From assembly GCF_035594125.1 (NCBI RefSeq), contig NC_087190.1, forward strand, positions 6,482,501 to 6,546,500: a DNA stretch of 64,000 bases, in the 5' to 3' direction. Below, in pieces: positions 1 through 12,240 of the stretch (position 1 is its first letter; every line of letters starts with the position of its first letter). This DNA is from Scylla paramamosain (taxonomy: Eukaryota > Arthropoda > Malacostraca > Decapoda > Portunidae). A program made the position numbers and the translations under genes. The notes below the pieces were generated by a model. The model had not been told where the DNA came from, made no database searches, and was given only the letters and a program-made list of their open reading frames with translations.

Positions 1-1028
1 TTCCATTACAGTGTGATTTCCATGCTTTTCATCGTTTTGGAGCTAGAACACTGATAAACACTCAAAAGACACCTTTCTAGAAAACTAGTTTCCTTTCGCA
101 TGCTTTGATTGTGTACTTAACAATGAGAAATACACTCCAATTACAAGTTTTTGGTAATGTTATTATGTTTCTCGATGACGATTTTTTTTTTTTTTTTGCA
201 TGCAGCTTAGGTTTTTGGTATGTAATAAGCTCAAAAACACTTAAAAGACACGTTTTCCTTAGTGTTCTTTTGTTGTTCAAATCAAGTGATTTCCAAGCTT
301 TATATCGATTTAGTGTCTAAACACTCCAAAGACACGTTTCTGGAAACATCGTTTCATTTCCTCATAAAGGTTACTTTGCATGCATTTTTGCGTTTTCTAT
401 GTAACAAGCTCATAAACACACAAAATACTTGTTTTTGGCAATTTTATTCTCTTTCTCCATAAAAAGTATTTTGGAAACGTATTATCGTTTTGGTACGTAA
501 GAAGCTCAAAAAGATTGCAGACATGTTTTTGATAATGTTTTTTATTCCCGTATGGTGATCTTTCCATGCTTTTTAGCATTCTGGTACATAGCAGATTCAT
601 AAACATTCAAAAGACACGTTTCATTAAATTTAGGCTTCCATACATTTTGGCGTTTTAGCACCTAACAATATGAAAAAACACTCAAAATACACGTTTTTGG
701 TAATGTTGTTATGTTTATCCATACAGAGTGCTATTCATGCGTTTTCACATTTTGCTACCTAAGAATCTCAAATTTACTCATAATACACGTTTCTCGTAAT
801 GTTTTTTTTCTTTCTTCATATAGAATACTTTTCATACATTATGGCGTTTTTCTTCCTAACAAGCTCAAAAACTCTCAAATTATTTCTTTTTGGTGATATT
901 ATTCTGTTTTTCCATAAAGGGTATTTTTCATGCATTTCAACTTCTTGGTACGTAAGAAGCTGAAAAAAAAAAAAAAATCAAAAGACACGTCTTTGGCAAA
1001 GTAGTTTTTTTTTTTTTTCCATATAAAT
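1..1028 (-). repeat. Diverged satellite monomers, minus orientation
   Basis: About ten monomers of roughly 95-100 bp read on the minus strand. Each shows the reversed landmarks GCGTTTTGGTAC, TTTGCATGCATTTT and CACGTTTTTGGTAATG. They are diverged from one another and lack the half-monomer additions of the 1.1-kb HOR, so they look like the older monomeric form. A run of 17 T starts near 181. The minus-to-plus switch falls near 1028, after a T-run and CCATATA. No gene is visible. Confidence 0.85.
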
Positions 1029-4000
1029 GTGTATATGAACTTGTTAACCACAAAACTGTAAAAAGCATGAAAACTTCCCTATACTGGAAAAGCAAAAAAC
1101 AACATTCCCCAAAAAATGTATTTTTGGGGGTATTTTTCAGCTACTTACGTGCAAAAACGCTCAAATACTTGCAAAATACCCTTCATGGAAAAAACAAATA
1201 ACCTTACCAGAAACTAGTATTTCATTTTATTTCTTAAGCTTGTCACGTACAAAAGTGCCAAAATGCATGCAAAGTGCACTATATATGGATACGAAAGTAC
1301 ATTACGAGAAACGTGCAGTATGAGTGTTTTCAACTTATTAGGTACCAAAACGCTTATGCGAGTGAATGGCACTCTATATGGAGAAACAAAAACGCTAAAA
1401 TGCATGCAAAGCATCATATATGAGGGAAAATACGACACTTCTAGAAACGTGTCTTTTCAGTGTTTGTAAGCGTATTAGGTACCAAAATGCTAAAAAACAA
1501 AGAAAAAACCATACATGGGAAAACAAAACATTACAAAAAAGTCTTTTCATTGTTTTGAACTACTTACATGCTAAAACGCAAAGGCGCATGCAAAACACCT
1601 TTTATGGAGGAACAAGAAAACGTGTATTTTTAATGTTTTAAGCTAATTACGTAAAAAGTTATTCAAAATTCATGTAAAGTTCCCAATATGGGGAAACGAA
1701 AAGACATTACGAGAAACGTATATTACAAGTGTTTTACACCTTATTAGATAAAAAAATACGAAAATGCATGAATACCACTCTATATGGAGTAACAGAGCAA
1801 CATTAATAAAAACGTGCATTTTGTTTGTTTTCACAATGTTATGTACCAAAACGTCGAAATTCATGCAAAGTGCAATCTATGGGAGAAACGAAACGAAATT
1901 TCCAGAAACGTGAATTTTGAGTGTTTATGAGCGTGTTAGGCACCAAAACTCTAAAAAAATTAAAATGGAAACTATCCTATATGGGAATACAAAACAAAAT
2001 TACAAAAAATATTGGTATTTTTTTGTGTGTGTGTTTTTGAGTTACTTCTATATCAAAACGTTTGAACAGACGCAAAACACGCTTTATGGAGAAACAAAAT
2101 AACAATACAAAAAAAAATATTTTCAGTGTTTTTGAGGTATTTAAGTAGAATAACGCCGAAATGTATGCAAAGTTCCCCATGCCGGGAAACGAAGACATTT
2201 CGAGAAACGTGTATTATGAGAGCTTTCCAGCTTTTTAGGTACCAAACACAAAGGCACCTTAATAGTATTCTATATGGAGAAACAAAACAACACGAATGAA
2301 AATATATATTTTGAGTGGTTTTCATATTATTAGGTACTAAAACGCAAAAATACATACAAAGACCTCTAAAAGACGACACAAAACGACATTACAAGAAACC
2401 TATGTTTTGAGAGTGTTTCTACGTGTTAGGCACCAAAACACTAAGAAGTATGAAAAGAGCACTATGTTGGAAGAGAAAAAGAAATAACCAACAAAGAAAC
2501 TTTTCACGTGTTTGGAAGATTTAAATTTATGATGTACCACAACGATAAAACAAGCAAAACACCCTTCCTGCAGAAACATAAAACATTACCAAAAACGAGC
2601 ATTTTCACCGATTTTTTAGCTTGTTATGTACAAATGATTTTTTTTTTCTTTTTAGCTTATTGGGTACCAAAACAATAAAACGTATGATTTGCATTCTGTA
2701 TGGAAAAAACGTGTATTTTAAATGTATTTAGTGTTGGTAGGTATCAAAACGCCAAAATGCATGCAAAGCACCCGATATGGGGAAAATAAACGACATTTCC
2801 AGAAACATGTCTTTTGAGATTTTATGAGTGTGTTAAACAGAAAAAAATCTTAAAAAGCATGGAAAGTACCGTAAATGGGAAAACATTGTTTTGAGCTACT
2901 TACGTACCAAACCGCTAAAACGGTTGCAAAACACACTTTATGGAGAAAATCAACAGCTTTACCAAAAACATGCATTTTGAGAAATTTTGCGCCTGTTACG
3001 TACAAAAACGATAAAATACATGCAAATAACCCTAAAAGGGAAAAGAAAACATTAAAAGAAACGTATATTTTGAGTGGTATTGAGCTTCATAGGTACCAGA
3101 ACACTAAAACGTATGAATAATACTCTATATGGAGAAACAGAACAAGATTAACCAAAACTTGTGTTTTAAGGTTTTTTTCATGTTATTAGGTACCGCAACG
3201 CGAAAATGCATGCAAAGAATACTATATGGGGAAAGGAAACATTTCCAGATACATGTCCTTTCAGTGTTTATGAGCGTGTTAGGTACCAATAAGCTAAAAA
3301 CCAAGGAAAGCACCCTATAGGAGAAAACAAAAGATTACAAAAACTTTTCATTTCAGTGCTTATGAGCTACTTACATACAAAAACACTTAAACGCATCCAA
3401 AACGCCTTTTTTTTTGGAAAAACTGAATAACATTACCAAAAGAAGTGTATTTTCAATGTTTTGAGCTTCTTAACCAAAAAAAAAAAAAAGTAACCAAAGG
3501 CATTATGAAAAACTTATATTAAGAGCGTTTTTGAGCTTCTCAGGTACCAAAACGCGAAAATGCATGAATAATACTCTCTTTGGAGAAACACAACAATATT
3601 AGATACCAAAACGCTAAAAAGCAACGAAAACTCTCTATTTGGAAAAGCAAAACATTACCAAAAGCGTGTCTTTTGAGAGTTTTTAGAGCTACTTACGTAC
3701 CGAAACGCTAAAATGCATGCAAAGCACATTTTATGGAGAAACAGAATAACATTACCAGAAACGTGTATTTTGAGGGGTTTTTTTTTATCTTACGTATAAA
3801 AAAAAAAAATGCATGCAAAGTATCCTAAATGGCGGTACGAAAAGAATTAAAAAGACACTTCATTTATCAGTGTTTTGAGATTCTTAGGTAGCAAAATGCA
3901 CAAACGCATGTATAACATTATATATGAAGAAACAGAAGAACATTACCGAAAACGTATATTTTGAGTATTTTTCACATTGTTACGTAATAAAAACGCCAAA

Positions 4001-4585
4001 ATGCATGGAAATCACCCAATATGGATAAAATAATGGATATTACGAGAAAGATGTATTATTAGTGTCTTTCAGCTTCTTAGGTACCAAACGCAAAAACTAT
4101 TTAGTACCACTGTATATGGAGAAACAGAACATTACCAAAAACGTTTATTTTGAGTGTTTTTCACAATTTTATGTACCAAAACGTCAAAATGCCTCCAGAG
4201 CACCATCTATGGGGAGATGAAACGACATTTCCAGAAACATGTCTTTTGAGTGTTGATGAACGTGTTAGGTACGAAAGTTATAAAAAAATATAAAACATTG
4301 AAAGCTACCTATATGAAAGAACAAGACAACCAAAAATTTATCTTTTGGGTATTTTCAGCTACTTACGTACCATAACGCTGAGATGTATGCAAAACACCCT
4401 TTGCATGAGGAAACGAAAAACCATTAGAAGAAACTTTTATAATGAGTGTTTTTTTTTTTTTTTTATTTCTTAGGTACCAAGACCTATTTCACGCATTGAA
4501 GAGCACTCTATATGGAGAAAAGAACAAAATTACCAAAAATGTGCTTTTTGAGTGTTTTTCACATTGTTAGGTACGAAAGCACTCT
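1029..4585 (+). repeat. Diverged satellite with a-b-c-d-e pentamer order, plus orientation
   Basis: About 36 monomers in plus orientation. The five-type cycle is easiest to read at 2735-3370: type a about 2735-2833 (ends TTTTATGAGTGTG), b 2834-2901 (shortened, AGCATGGAAAG), c 2902-2997 (CTTTATGGAGAAA), d 2998-3088 (AAAGAAACGTATATTTTGAG), e 3089-3185 (GTATGAATAATACTC), then a again 3186-3278 and b 3279-3370. Copies are clearly diverged with many small indels. From 2512 rightward the block is also present inverted at 10054-12240. Short open frames here have no start context, codon bias or family resemblance that I can recognise. Confidence 0.88.
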
Positions 4586-4595
4586 ATAAAGAGTG
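4580..4595. repeat. Hairpin at plus-to-minus strand switch
   Basis: CACTCT, loop ATAA, AGAGTG: perfect 6-bp arms. Satellite on the left reads plus and on the right reads minus (GAGTGTTATTTGTGGG is monomer 8 of the HOR reversed). The same junction recurs at 59561-59576 in copy B, and a related one at 10044-10063. Confidence 0.8.
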
Positions 4596-6690
4596 TTATT
4601 TGTGGGTTTTAGCTTTTTCATACTTAACGAACTTAAAAAAAAATAAACTCATAATACACGTTTCTCGTAACGTCCTTTCATTTTCCAGACATAGGGTTCT
4701 TTGCATGTATTTAAGCTTTTTTATAGGTAACATGATCAAAACACTCAAAATACATGTTTTTGGTAATGTTATTCTGTTTCTCCATAAAGGGTGTTCTCCA
4801 TGCGTTTTAGCGTTTTGATATGTAAGGAGCTCAGAAACACTTAAAGGCAAGTTCTTGGTAAAAGTTGGTTTTATTCCCATGTCATGTGATTACTCTGCTT
4901 TTTAGTGCTTTATTTCCTATCACGCTCAAAAACACTCAAAACACACTTTTCTGGTAGTCATTTTTTCCCATATAAAGCTAGTTTCGCATGCAATTTGGGG
5001 TTTTGGTAACTAAGAATGTGAAAAGCACTGAAAATACACGCATTTGGTAAGGTTGTTCTGTATTCTTAATTAAGAGCGTTATTCCTGATTTTCAGTATTT
5101 TGGTATCTAAGAAAATTCTTTATATACACGAGTTTTTGCGTTTTTTGCCTTGTGGTTCTTGTGAAACTATAAAACACTCATTATACACGTTTCTCGTAAT
5201 GTCCATCCATTTTCGCTTTTTTTGTAGGTAAGAAGCTCAAAAACATTCATAATATACCTTTTGGTAATATTATTCTATTTCTTCTTATTCGTTGGTTTGC
5301 ATCCGTTTTAGCGTTTTTCTACGTAAAACACTGAAAAGAAACATTTTCATTAATTTTGTGATGGATTTCCATTTTGAGTGACTTCCATATTATTTATCGT
5401 TTTGGTGCCTAACATGCTGAAAAACATTCAAAAGACAGGATTCTGGTAAATTCGTTTAATTTCCCAATATAGGTGGCTTTGTATGCACTTTAGGGTTTGG
5501 TACATAACAGTCCGAATAAAAGCTAAAATTAACTTTTTTTTATAATATTCTTTTTTCACATAATTTTCCTGAATTTTGCCACAATTTTGGCATCTCGGTA
5601 CCTATGAAGATAAATAACAAAAAAAAAAAAAAAAAAAATTACAATTTTTTTATTTATTTTTTTCTCTCTAAAGAGTGTTATTTTGGGGTTTTAGGTTTTT
5701 GGTACTTAGAAAAAACTTAAAAACACTCATAATACACGTTTCTGGAAATGTTCTTTCGTTTCCCAAATATAAGATTCTTTGCATGTATTTAATTAGCGTT
5801 TTTATAGGTAACATAATCAAAAACACTCAAAATACATGTTTTTAGTAATGTTATTCTGTTTCTCCACAAGGGGTGTTTTGCATGCGTTTTAGCGTTTTGG
5901 TATATAAGGAGCTCAAAAACATTTAAAGGCAAGTTCTTGGCAAAAGTTGGTTTTATTCCCATGTAATGTGATTGCTCTCCTTTTTAGTGCTTTATTGCCT
6001 AACACGCTCAAAAATATTCAAAAGACACTATTCTGGTAATGTCACTTTTTTTTTCCCACATAAAGCTAGTTTCGCATGCAATTTGGGGTTTTGGTAACTA
6101 AGAATGTGAAAAACACTCAAAATACACGCATTTAGTAAGGTTGTTCTGTTTCTCAATTAAGAGTGTTATTCAGGAGTTTCAGCATTTTGGTATCTAAGAA
6201 ACTTCTCCATATACACGAGTTTTTGCGTTTTTTGCCTTGTGGTTCTAGTGAAACTATAAAACACTCATTATACACGTTTCCCGTAATGTCTTTTTGTTTC
6301 CCAATATAGAGTGCTTTGCATCCATTTCCGCGTTTTTTTTTTTGTTGGTAACAAGCTCAAAAACACTTAAAATATTCCTTTTTGGTAATGTTATTCTATT
6401 TCTTCATATTGGTTGGTTTGCATCCGTTTTAGCGTTTTTCTACGTAAAACACTGAAAAGACACGTTTTCAGCAATTTTGTTTTGGATTGCCATATACAGT
6501 GACTTCCATATTATTTATCGTTTTGGTGTCTAGCATGCTGAAAACACTCAAAAGACAGTTTTTTTGTAAATTCGTTTAATTTCCCCATACAGATGGCTTT
6601 GCATGCACTTTAGGGTTTGGTACATAACAGTCCGAAAAAAAAAAGCTAAAATTAACTTTTTTGGTAATGTTCTTTTTTCACATAATTTCT
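4586..6690 (-). repeat. Two 1.1-kb HOR units, minus orientation
   Basis: Read on the minus strand this contains two successive HOR units. The reversed unit anchor (TTTTTCTACGTAAAACAC) occurs at about 5315 and 6436, 1121 bp apart. Monomers 8,7,6,5,4,3,2,1,10,9 can be followed twice; the second unit stops inside monomer 8 near 6690. The A/T tract of monomer 8 lies at about 5615-5670. The half-monomer addition of monomer 3 (reversed: CGAGTTTTTGCGTTTTTTGC) is at about 5128-5180 and 6212-6262. Confidence 0.88.
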
Positions 6691-9600
6691 TTGTAATTTT
6701 TCCCACATAATGTCTTTTCCTTGTTTTACGTAGAAAAACGCTAAAACGGATGCAAACCAACCAATATGAAGAAATGGAATAAGATTCCCAAAAAGGTATA
6801 TTTTTTAGTGTTTTTGAGCTTTTTACTTACAAAAAACGCGAAAATGGATGCAAACCTCTCTATATTGGTTAACAAAAGGACATTACAAGAAACATGTATA
6901 ATGAGTGTTTTATAGATTCTCAAGAACCACAAGGCAAAAAACGCAAAAACTCGTATATATGGAGATACCAAAATGCTGAAACTCCTGAAAACACTCTTAA
7001 TTGAGAAACAGAACAACCTTGCCAAATGCGTGTATCTTGAGTGTTTTTCACATTCTTAGTTACCAAAACCCCAAATTGCATATGAAAGTAGCTTTATGTG
7101 GGAAAAAATTGACATTACCAGAAAAGTGTCTTTTAAGTGTTTTTTTTTTTTTTTTTAAGCATGATAGGCAATAATGCACTAAAAAGCAGGGCAGTCACAT
7201 TACATGGGAATAAAACCAACTTTTACCAAGAACCTGCCTTTAAGTGTTTTTGAGCTCCTTATATATCAAAACGATAAAACGCATGCAAAACACCCTTTAT
7301 GGAGAAACAGAATAACATTACCAAAAAGGTATATTTTAAGTGTTTTTGAGCTAGTTACCAACAAAAAAAAACGCGAAAATGGATGCAAAGCACTCTATAT
7401 AAGGAAACAAAAAGACATTACGAGAAACGTGTATAATGAGTGTTTTATAGTTTCACAAGAACCACCAGGCAAAAAACGCAAAAACTCGTGTATATGGAGA
7501 AGTTTCTTAGATACTAAAATGCTGAAACTCCTGAATAACACTCTTAATTGAGAAACAGAACAAACTTACTAAATGCGTGTATTTTGAGTGTTTTTTCACA
7601 TTCTTAGATACCAAAACCCCAAATTGCATGCGATACTAGCTTTATGTGGAAAAAAAAATGACATTACCAGAAAAGTGTCTTTTGAGTGTTTTTCAGCGTG
7701 TTAGGCAATAAAGCACTAAAAAGGAGGGTATCATATTACATGGGAATAAAACCAACTTTTACCAAGAACTTGCCTTTAAGTGTTTTTGAGCCCCTTATAT
7801 ACCAAAACGGTAAAACGCATGGAAAACACTCTTTATGGAGAAACAGATTAATATTACCAAAAATATGTATTTTGAGTGTTTTTGATCATGTTACCTCTAA
7901 AAACGCTTAAATACATGCAAAGAACCCTATGTCTGGGAAAAGAAAGGACAATACGAAAAACGTGTATTATGAGTGTTTTTAAGTTACATAAGTACCAAAA
8001 AGCTAAAACCTCTTGATAGAGAAAAAAATAAAAAAAATAAATAAATAAAAAAATAGGATTTTTTTTTTTGTTGTTCTTCTTCATAGGTACCGATATACTA
8101 AAATTCTGGCAAAATTCAGGGAAATTATGTGAAAAAAGAACATTATCAAAAAAGTTAATTTTAGCTTTTTTTCGGACTGTTATGTACCAAACCCTAAAGT
8201 TCATGCAAAGCTAACTATATGAGGAAATTAAACGACTTTACGTGAAACCTGTGTTGTGAGTGTTTTTCAGCATGTTAGTCACCAAAACAATAAATAATAT
8301 ATAAGCCATTCTATGTGGGAATCCAAAACAAAGTTACTGAAAACGTGTCTTTTCCGTGTTTTACGTAGAAAAACGCTAAAACGGATGCAAACCAACCAAT
8401 ATAAGGAAATAGAATAACATTACCAAAAAGGTACATTTTGAGTGTTTTTGAGCTCTTTACTTACAAAAAACGCGAAAATGGATGCAAACTCTCTATATTG
8501 GTTAACAAAAGGACATTACGAGAAATGTGTATAATGAGTGTTTTATAGATTCTGAAGAACCACAAGGCAAAAAACGCAAAAAACTCGTATATATGGAGAA
8601 GTTTCTTAGATACCAAAATGCTTAAACTCCTCAATAACACTCTTAATTGAGAAACATAACAACCTTACCAAATGCGTGTATTTTGAGTGTTTTTCACTTT
8701 CTTAGTTACCAAAACCCCAAATTGCATGTGAAAGTAGCTTTATGTGGGAAAAAAATGACATTACCAGAAAAGTGTCTTCTAAGTGTTTTTTTTTTTAGCA
8801 TGATAGGCAATAAAGCAATAAAAAGCAGGGCAATCACATTACATGGGAATAAAACCAACTTTTACCAAGAACTTGCCTTTAAGTGTTTTTGAGCTCTTTA
8901 TATACCAAAACGCTAAAAAAAAAAGCATGCAAAACACCCTATATGGAGAAATATCATAACAATACCAAAAACATGTATTTTGATTGTTTTTGATCATGTT
9001 ACCTATAAAAGCGCTTAAGTACATGCAAAGAACCTTATGTTTGAGAAATTAAAGAACATTTCGAGAAACGTGTATTATGAGTGTTTTTTAAGTTCCTTAA
9101 GTACCAAAAAGCTAAAACCCACAAATAACACTTTTTATAGAGAAAAAAAAAGTAAAAATATAGGAATTTTTTTTTTTTGTTATTCATCTTCATAGGTACC
9201 GAGATGCTAAATTTCTGGAAAAAATTCTGGGAAATTTTGTGAAAAAAGAACATTATGAAAAAAAGTTAATTTATGTACCAAACCCTAAACATCCAAAGCC
9301 TCCTATATTGGGAAATTAAACGATTTTACCAGAAACCTGTCTTTTGAGTGTTTTTTAGCATGTTAGGCACCAAAACGATAAATAATATGGAAGTCACTCA
9401 AAATGGGAATCCATCAAAAAATTACTGAAAAAAGTTTTTAAGTGTTTTACGTAGAAAAACGCTAAACAGGATGCAAACCAACGAATATGAAGAAATAGAA
9501 TAATATTACCAAAAAAGTATATTTTTAATGTTTTTGAGCTTCTTACCTTCAAAAAATGCGAAAATGGATGGAAAGCACTCTATATTGGGATGCAAAAGGA

Positions 9601-10053
9601 CATTACGAGAAATGTGTATAATGAGTGTTTTATAGTTTCACAAGAACCTCAAGGCAAAAAACGCAAAAACTCGTGTATATAAAGAATTTTCTTAAGATAC
9701 CAAAATGCTTTTTGAGCGTGATAGGCAATAAAGCAGTAAAAAGCACGGCAATCACATTACATGGGAATAAAACGAACTTTTACCAAGAACTTGCCTTTAC
9801 GTGTTTTTGAGCTCCTTACATACCAAAACGCTAAAACGCATGCAAAACACCCTTTATGGAGAAACAGAATAATATCACCAAAAAACATGTATTTTGAGTG
9901 TTTTTCATCATGTTACCTATAAAAAAAAGCTAAAATACATGGAAAGAACCCTATGTTTGGAAAATGAAAGGACGTTACGAGAAACGTGTATTATGAGTTT
10001 TTTTTTAAGTTCGTTAAGTATGAGAAAGCTAAAACCCACAAATAACACTCTTT
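6691..10053 (+). repeat. 1.1-kb HOR block, plus orientation
   Basis: Unit anchors (ACGTAGAAAAACGC, start of monomer 1) lie at 6728, 8363 and 9449. The first unit is expanded to 15 monomers, the second (8363-9448) is canonical at 1086 bp, and the last is cut by loss of most of monomers 3-4 near 9705 and ends inside monomer 8 at the hairpin 10044-10063. A/T tracts are near 8015-8070 and 9145-9178. The minus-to-plus switch on the left, around 6690-6712, shows no clean palindrome. Confidence 0.87.
6728..8362 (+). repeat. Expanded 15-monomer HOR unit
   Basis: The unit is 1635 bp rather than about 1.1 kb. Monomers run 1-2-3-4-5-6 and then a hybrid returns to 2-3-4-5-6-7-8-9-10. The hybrid at about 7255-7355 starts as monomer 6 (CTTTATGGAGAAACAG, 7299-7314) and finishes as monomer 1 (AAAAAGGTATATTTT, near 7323). 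Monomers 1 and 6 are both type c, so this is the product expected from misaligned exchange in the five-monomer register. Confidence 0.8.
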
Positions 10054-10063
10054 ATAGAGTGTT
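10044..10063. repeat. Hairpin at plus-to-minus strand switch
   Basis: AACACTCT, loop TTAT, AGAGTGTT: perfect 8-bp arms. The left side is HOR monomer 8 in plus; the right side is diverged satellite in minus. The position within the repeat is equivalent to the switch at 4580-4595, as expected if this is the mirror image in the large palindrome. Confidence 0.8.
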
Positions 10064-12240
10064 TTCGTACCTAACAATATGAAAAACACTCAAAAAGCAC
10101 ATTTTTAGTAATCTTGTTCTTTTCTCTATATAGACTGTTCTTCAATGCGTCAAATAGATCTTGGTACCTAAGAAATAAAAAAAAAACACTTATCATAAAA
10201 GTTCCTTCTAATGTTTTTTCGTTTCCTCATGCAAAGTATTTTGCATGCATTTATGTTTCAATTTATATGTAAAAAGAAAAAAAATTGTTTATGATAATAA
10301 AGGGTGTTTTGCATACATCTCAGCGTTATGGTACGTAAGTAGCTGAAAATACCCAAAAGATAAATTTTTGGTTGACTTTTTCTTTCATATAGGTAGCTTT
10401 CCATGCTTTTTATAACTTTAGTACCTAACAACAACTATCGACACTCAAAAGACATGTTTCTGAAAATATCGTTTCATCTCCCCATAGATGGTGCTCTGGA
10501 GTCATTTTGACGTTTTGGTACATAAAATTGTGAAAAACACAAAATAAACGTTTTTGGTAATGTTCTGTTTCTCCATATATAGTAGTACTAAATAGTTTTC
10601 GCGTTTGGTACCTAAGACGCTCAAAAACACTAATGGCATCTTTCTCGTAATGTCTATATTTTATCCATATTGGGTGATTTCCATGCATTTTGGCGTTTTT
10701 GTTACGTAACAATGTGAAAAACACTCAAAATATACGTTTTCGGTAATATTCTTCTGTTTCTTCATATATAATATTATACATGCGTTTCTGCATTTTGCTA
10801 CCTAAGAATCTCAAAAACACTGATAAATGAAGTGTCTTTTTATTTCTTTTCGTATCGCCATTTAGGATGTTTTGCATGCATTTTTGCTTTTTTTTATACG
10901 TAAGATAAAAAAAAAGACTCAAAATGCACGTTTCTGGTAATGTTATTCTGTTTCTCCATAAAATGTGCTTTGCATGCATTTTAGCGTTTTGGTACGTAAG
11001 TAGCTGTAAAAACTCTCAAAAGACACGCTTTTGGTAATGTTTTGCTTTTCCAAATAGGGAGCTTTCGTTGCTTTTTAGCGTTTTGGTATCTAATATTGTT
11101 GTGTTTCTCTAAAGAGAGTATTATTTATGCATTTTCGCGTTTTGGTACCTGAGAAGCTCAAAAACACTCTTTATATATGTTTCTCATAATGTCGTTGGTT
11201 ACTTTTTTTTTTGCGTAACAAGCTCAAAACATTGAAAATACACGATTTTTTGGTAATGTTATTCAGTTTTTCCAAAGCGTTTTGGATGCATTTAAGTGTT
11301 TTTGTATGTAAGTAGCTTATAAGCACTGAAATTAAAAGTTTTTGTAATCTTTTGTGTTCTCTTATAGGGTGCTTTCCTTGGTTTTTAGCTTCTTGGTACC
11401 TAACATGCTCATAAACAGTGAAAAGACATGTTTCTGGAAATGTTTCCTTTCCCCATATAGTATGCTTTGCATGCATTTTCGCGTTGCGGTACCTAATAAC
11501 GTGAAAAAAGCCTTAAAACACAAGGGTTGGTTAATCTTGTTCCGTTTCTCCATATAGAGTATTATTCATACGTTTTAGTGTTCTGGTACCTATCAAGCTC
11601 AATACCACTCAAAATATACGTTTTTTTTAATGTTTTATTTTCCCCTTTTAGGGTTATTTGCATGTATTTTATCGTTTTTGTACGTAACAGGCGCAAAACC
11701 TCTCAAAATGCATGTTTTTGGTAAAGCTGTTGAGTTTCTCCATAAAATGTGTTTGCAACCGTTTTAGAGGTTTGGTATGTAAGTACCTCAAAACATTTAA
11801 TGTTTTCCCATTTACGACACTTTCCATGCTTTTTAAGAGCTTTTTGTGCCTAACACACTCATAAACTCTCAAAAGACATGTTTCTGGAAATGTCGTTTAT
11901 TTTCCCAATATCGGGTGCTTTGCATGCATTTTGGCGTTTTGATACCTAACAAAGCTAAATACACTTAAAATGCACGTTTTCTCCATACAGAAGGCAAATC
12001 GTGCGTTTTATCGTTTCGGGACCTAATAAGCTAAAAAAAAAAAAAAAACTCATAATACTGGTTTCTCTTAATGTCTTTTCGTTTTCTTATTTGGGTACTT
12101 TATATGCATTTTGACGCTTTTCTACATAACAAGCTGAAAAATCGCCCAAAATGCTCGTTTTTGGTAATGTTTTTGTTTCTGCAGGAAGGGTGTTTTGCAT
12201 GTCTTATCGTTTTAGTACATTATAAATTTAAAAACTTCCA
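10054..12240 (-). repeat. Inverted copy of the diverged block 2512-4585
   Basis: Read on the minus strand this matches the diverged plus block monomer by monomer. Examples: the CATCTCCCCATAGATGGTGC region at 10475 mirrors 4190-4220; GCTTTCCTTGGTTTTTAGC at 11371 mirrors the AAAAACCAAGGAAAGCACC stretch at 3297; TTTCTGCAGGAAGGGTG at 12176 mirrors 2563-2579. The outer end (AAAACTTCCAAA, near 12231) mirrors TTTGGAAGATTT at 2512. Local indels occur on both sides; around 12000-12120 the inverted arm keeps a monomer that the plus copy lost near 2638. Confidence 0.85.

Larger units (their letters stand above)
1..6160. repeat. Duplicated module, copy A
   Basis: This stretch is repeated in the same orientation at 54972-61134. 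The first bases align at an offset of 54971 and the last shared bases (TCTCAATTAA at 6151 and 61125) at 54974, so net indel drift is only about 3 bp over 6.16 kb. Substitutions and small A/T-run length changes are scattered throughout. The module includes the minus/plus/minus orientation pattern and the strand-switch hairpin at 4580. Its left end lies outside the window, so the true length is unknown. The right end is where copy B enters a hairpin and (TA)n; copy A simply continues as HOR. Confidence 0.93.

Noticed and set aside
2024..2038. TG-repeat near 2025 (and its copy near 56995) as a microsatellite feature
   Set aside because: Only about five to six TG units; too short to be notable beyond being shared by the two module copies.
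7204..7551. Recurrent short peptides such as those starting MGIKPTFTKNLPLSVFE seen at several positions
   Set aside because: The recurrence follows from the tandem repeat itself. The frame is not preserved across units, and no signal peptide, domain or codon bias is visible.
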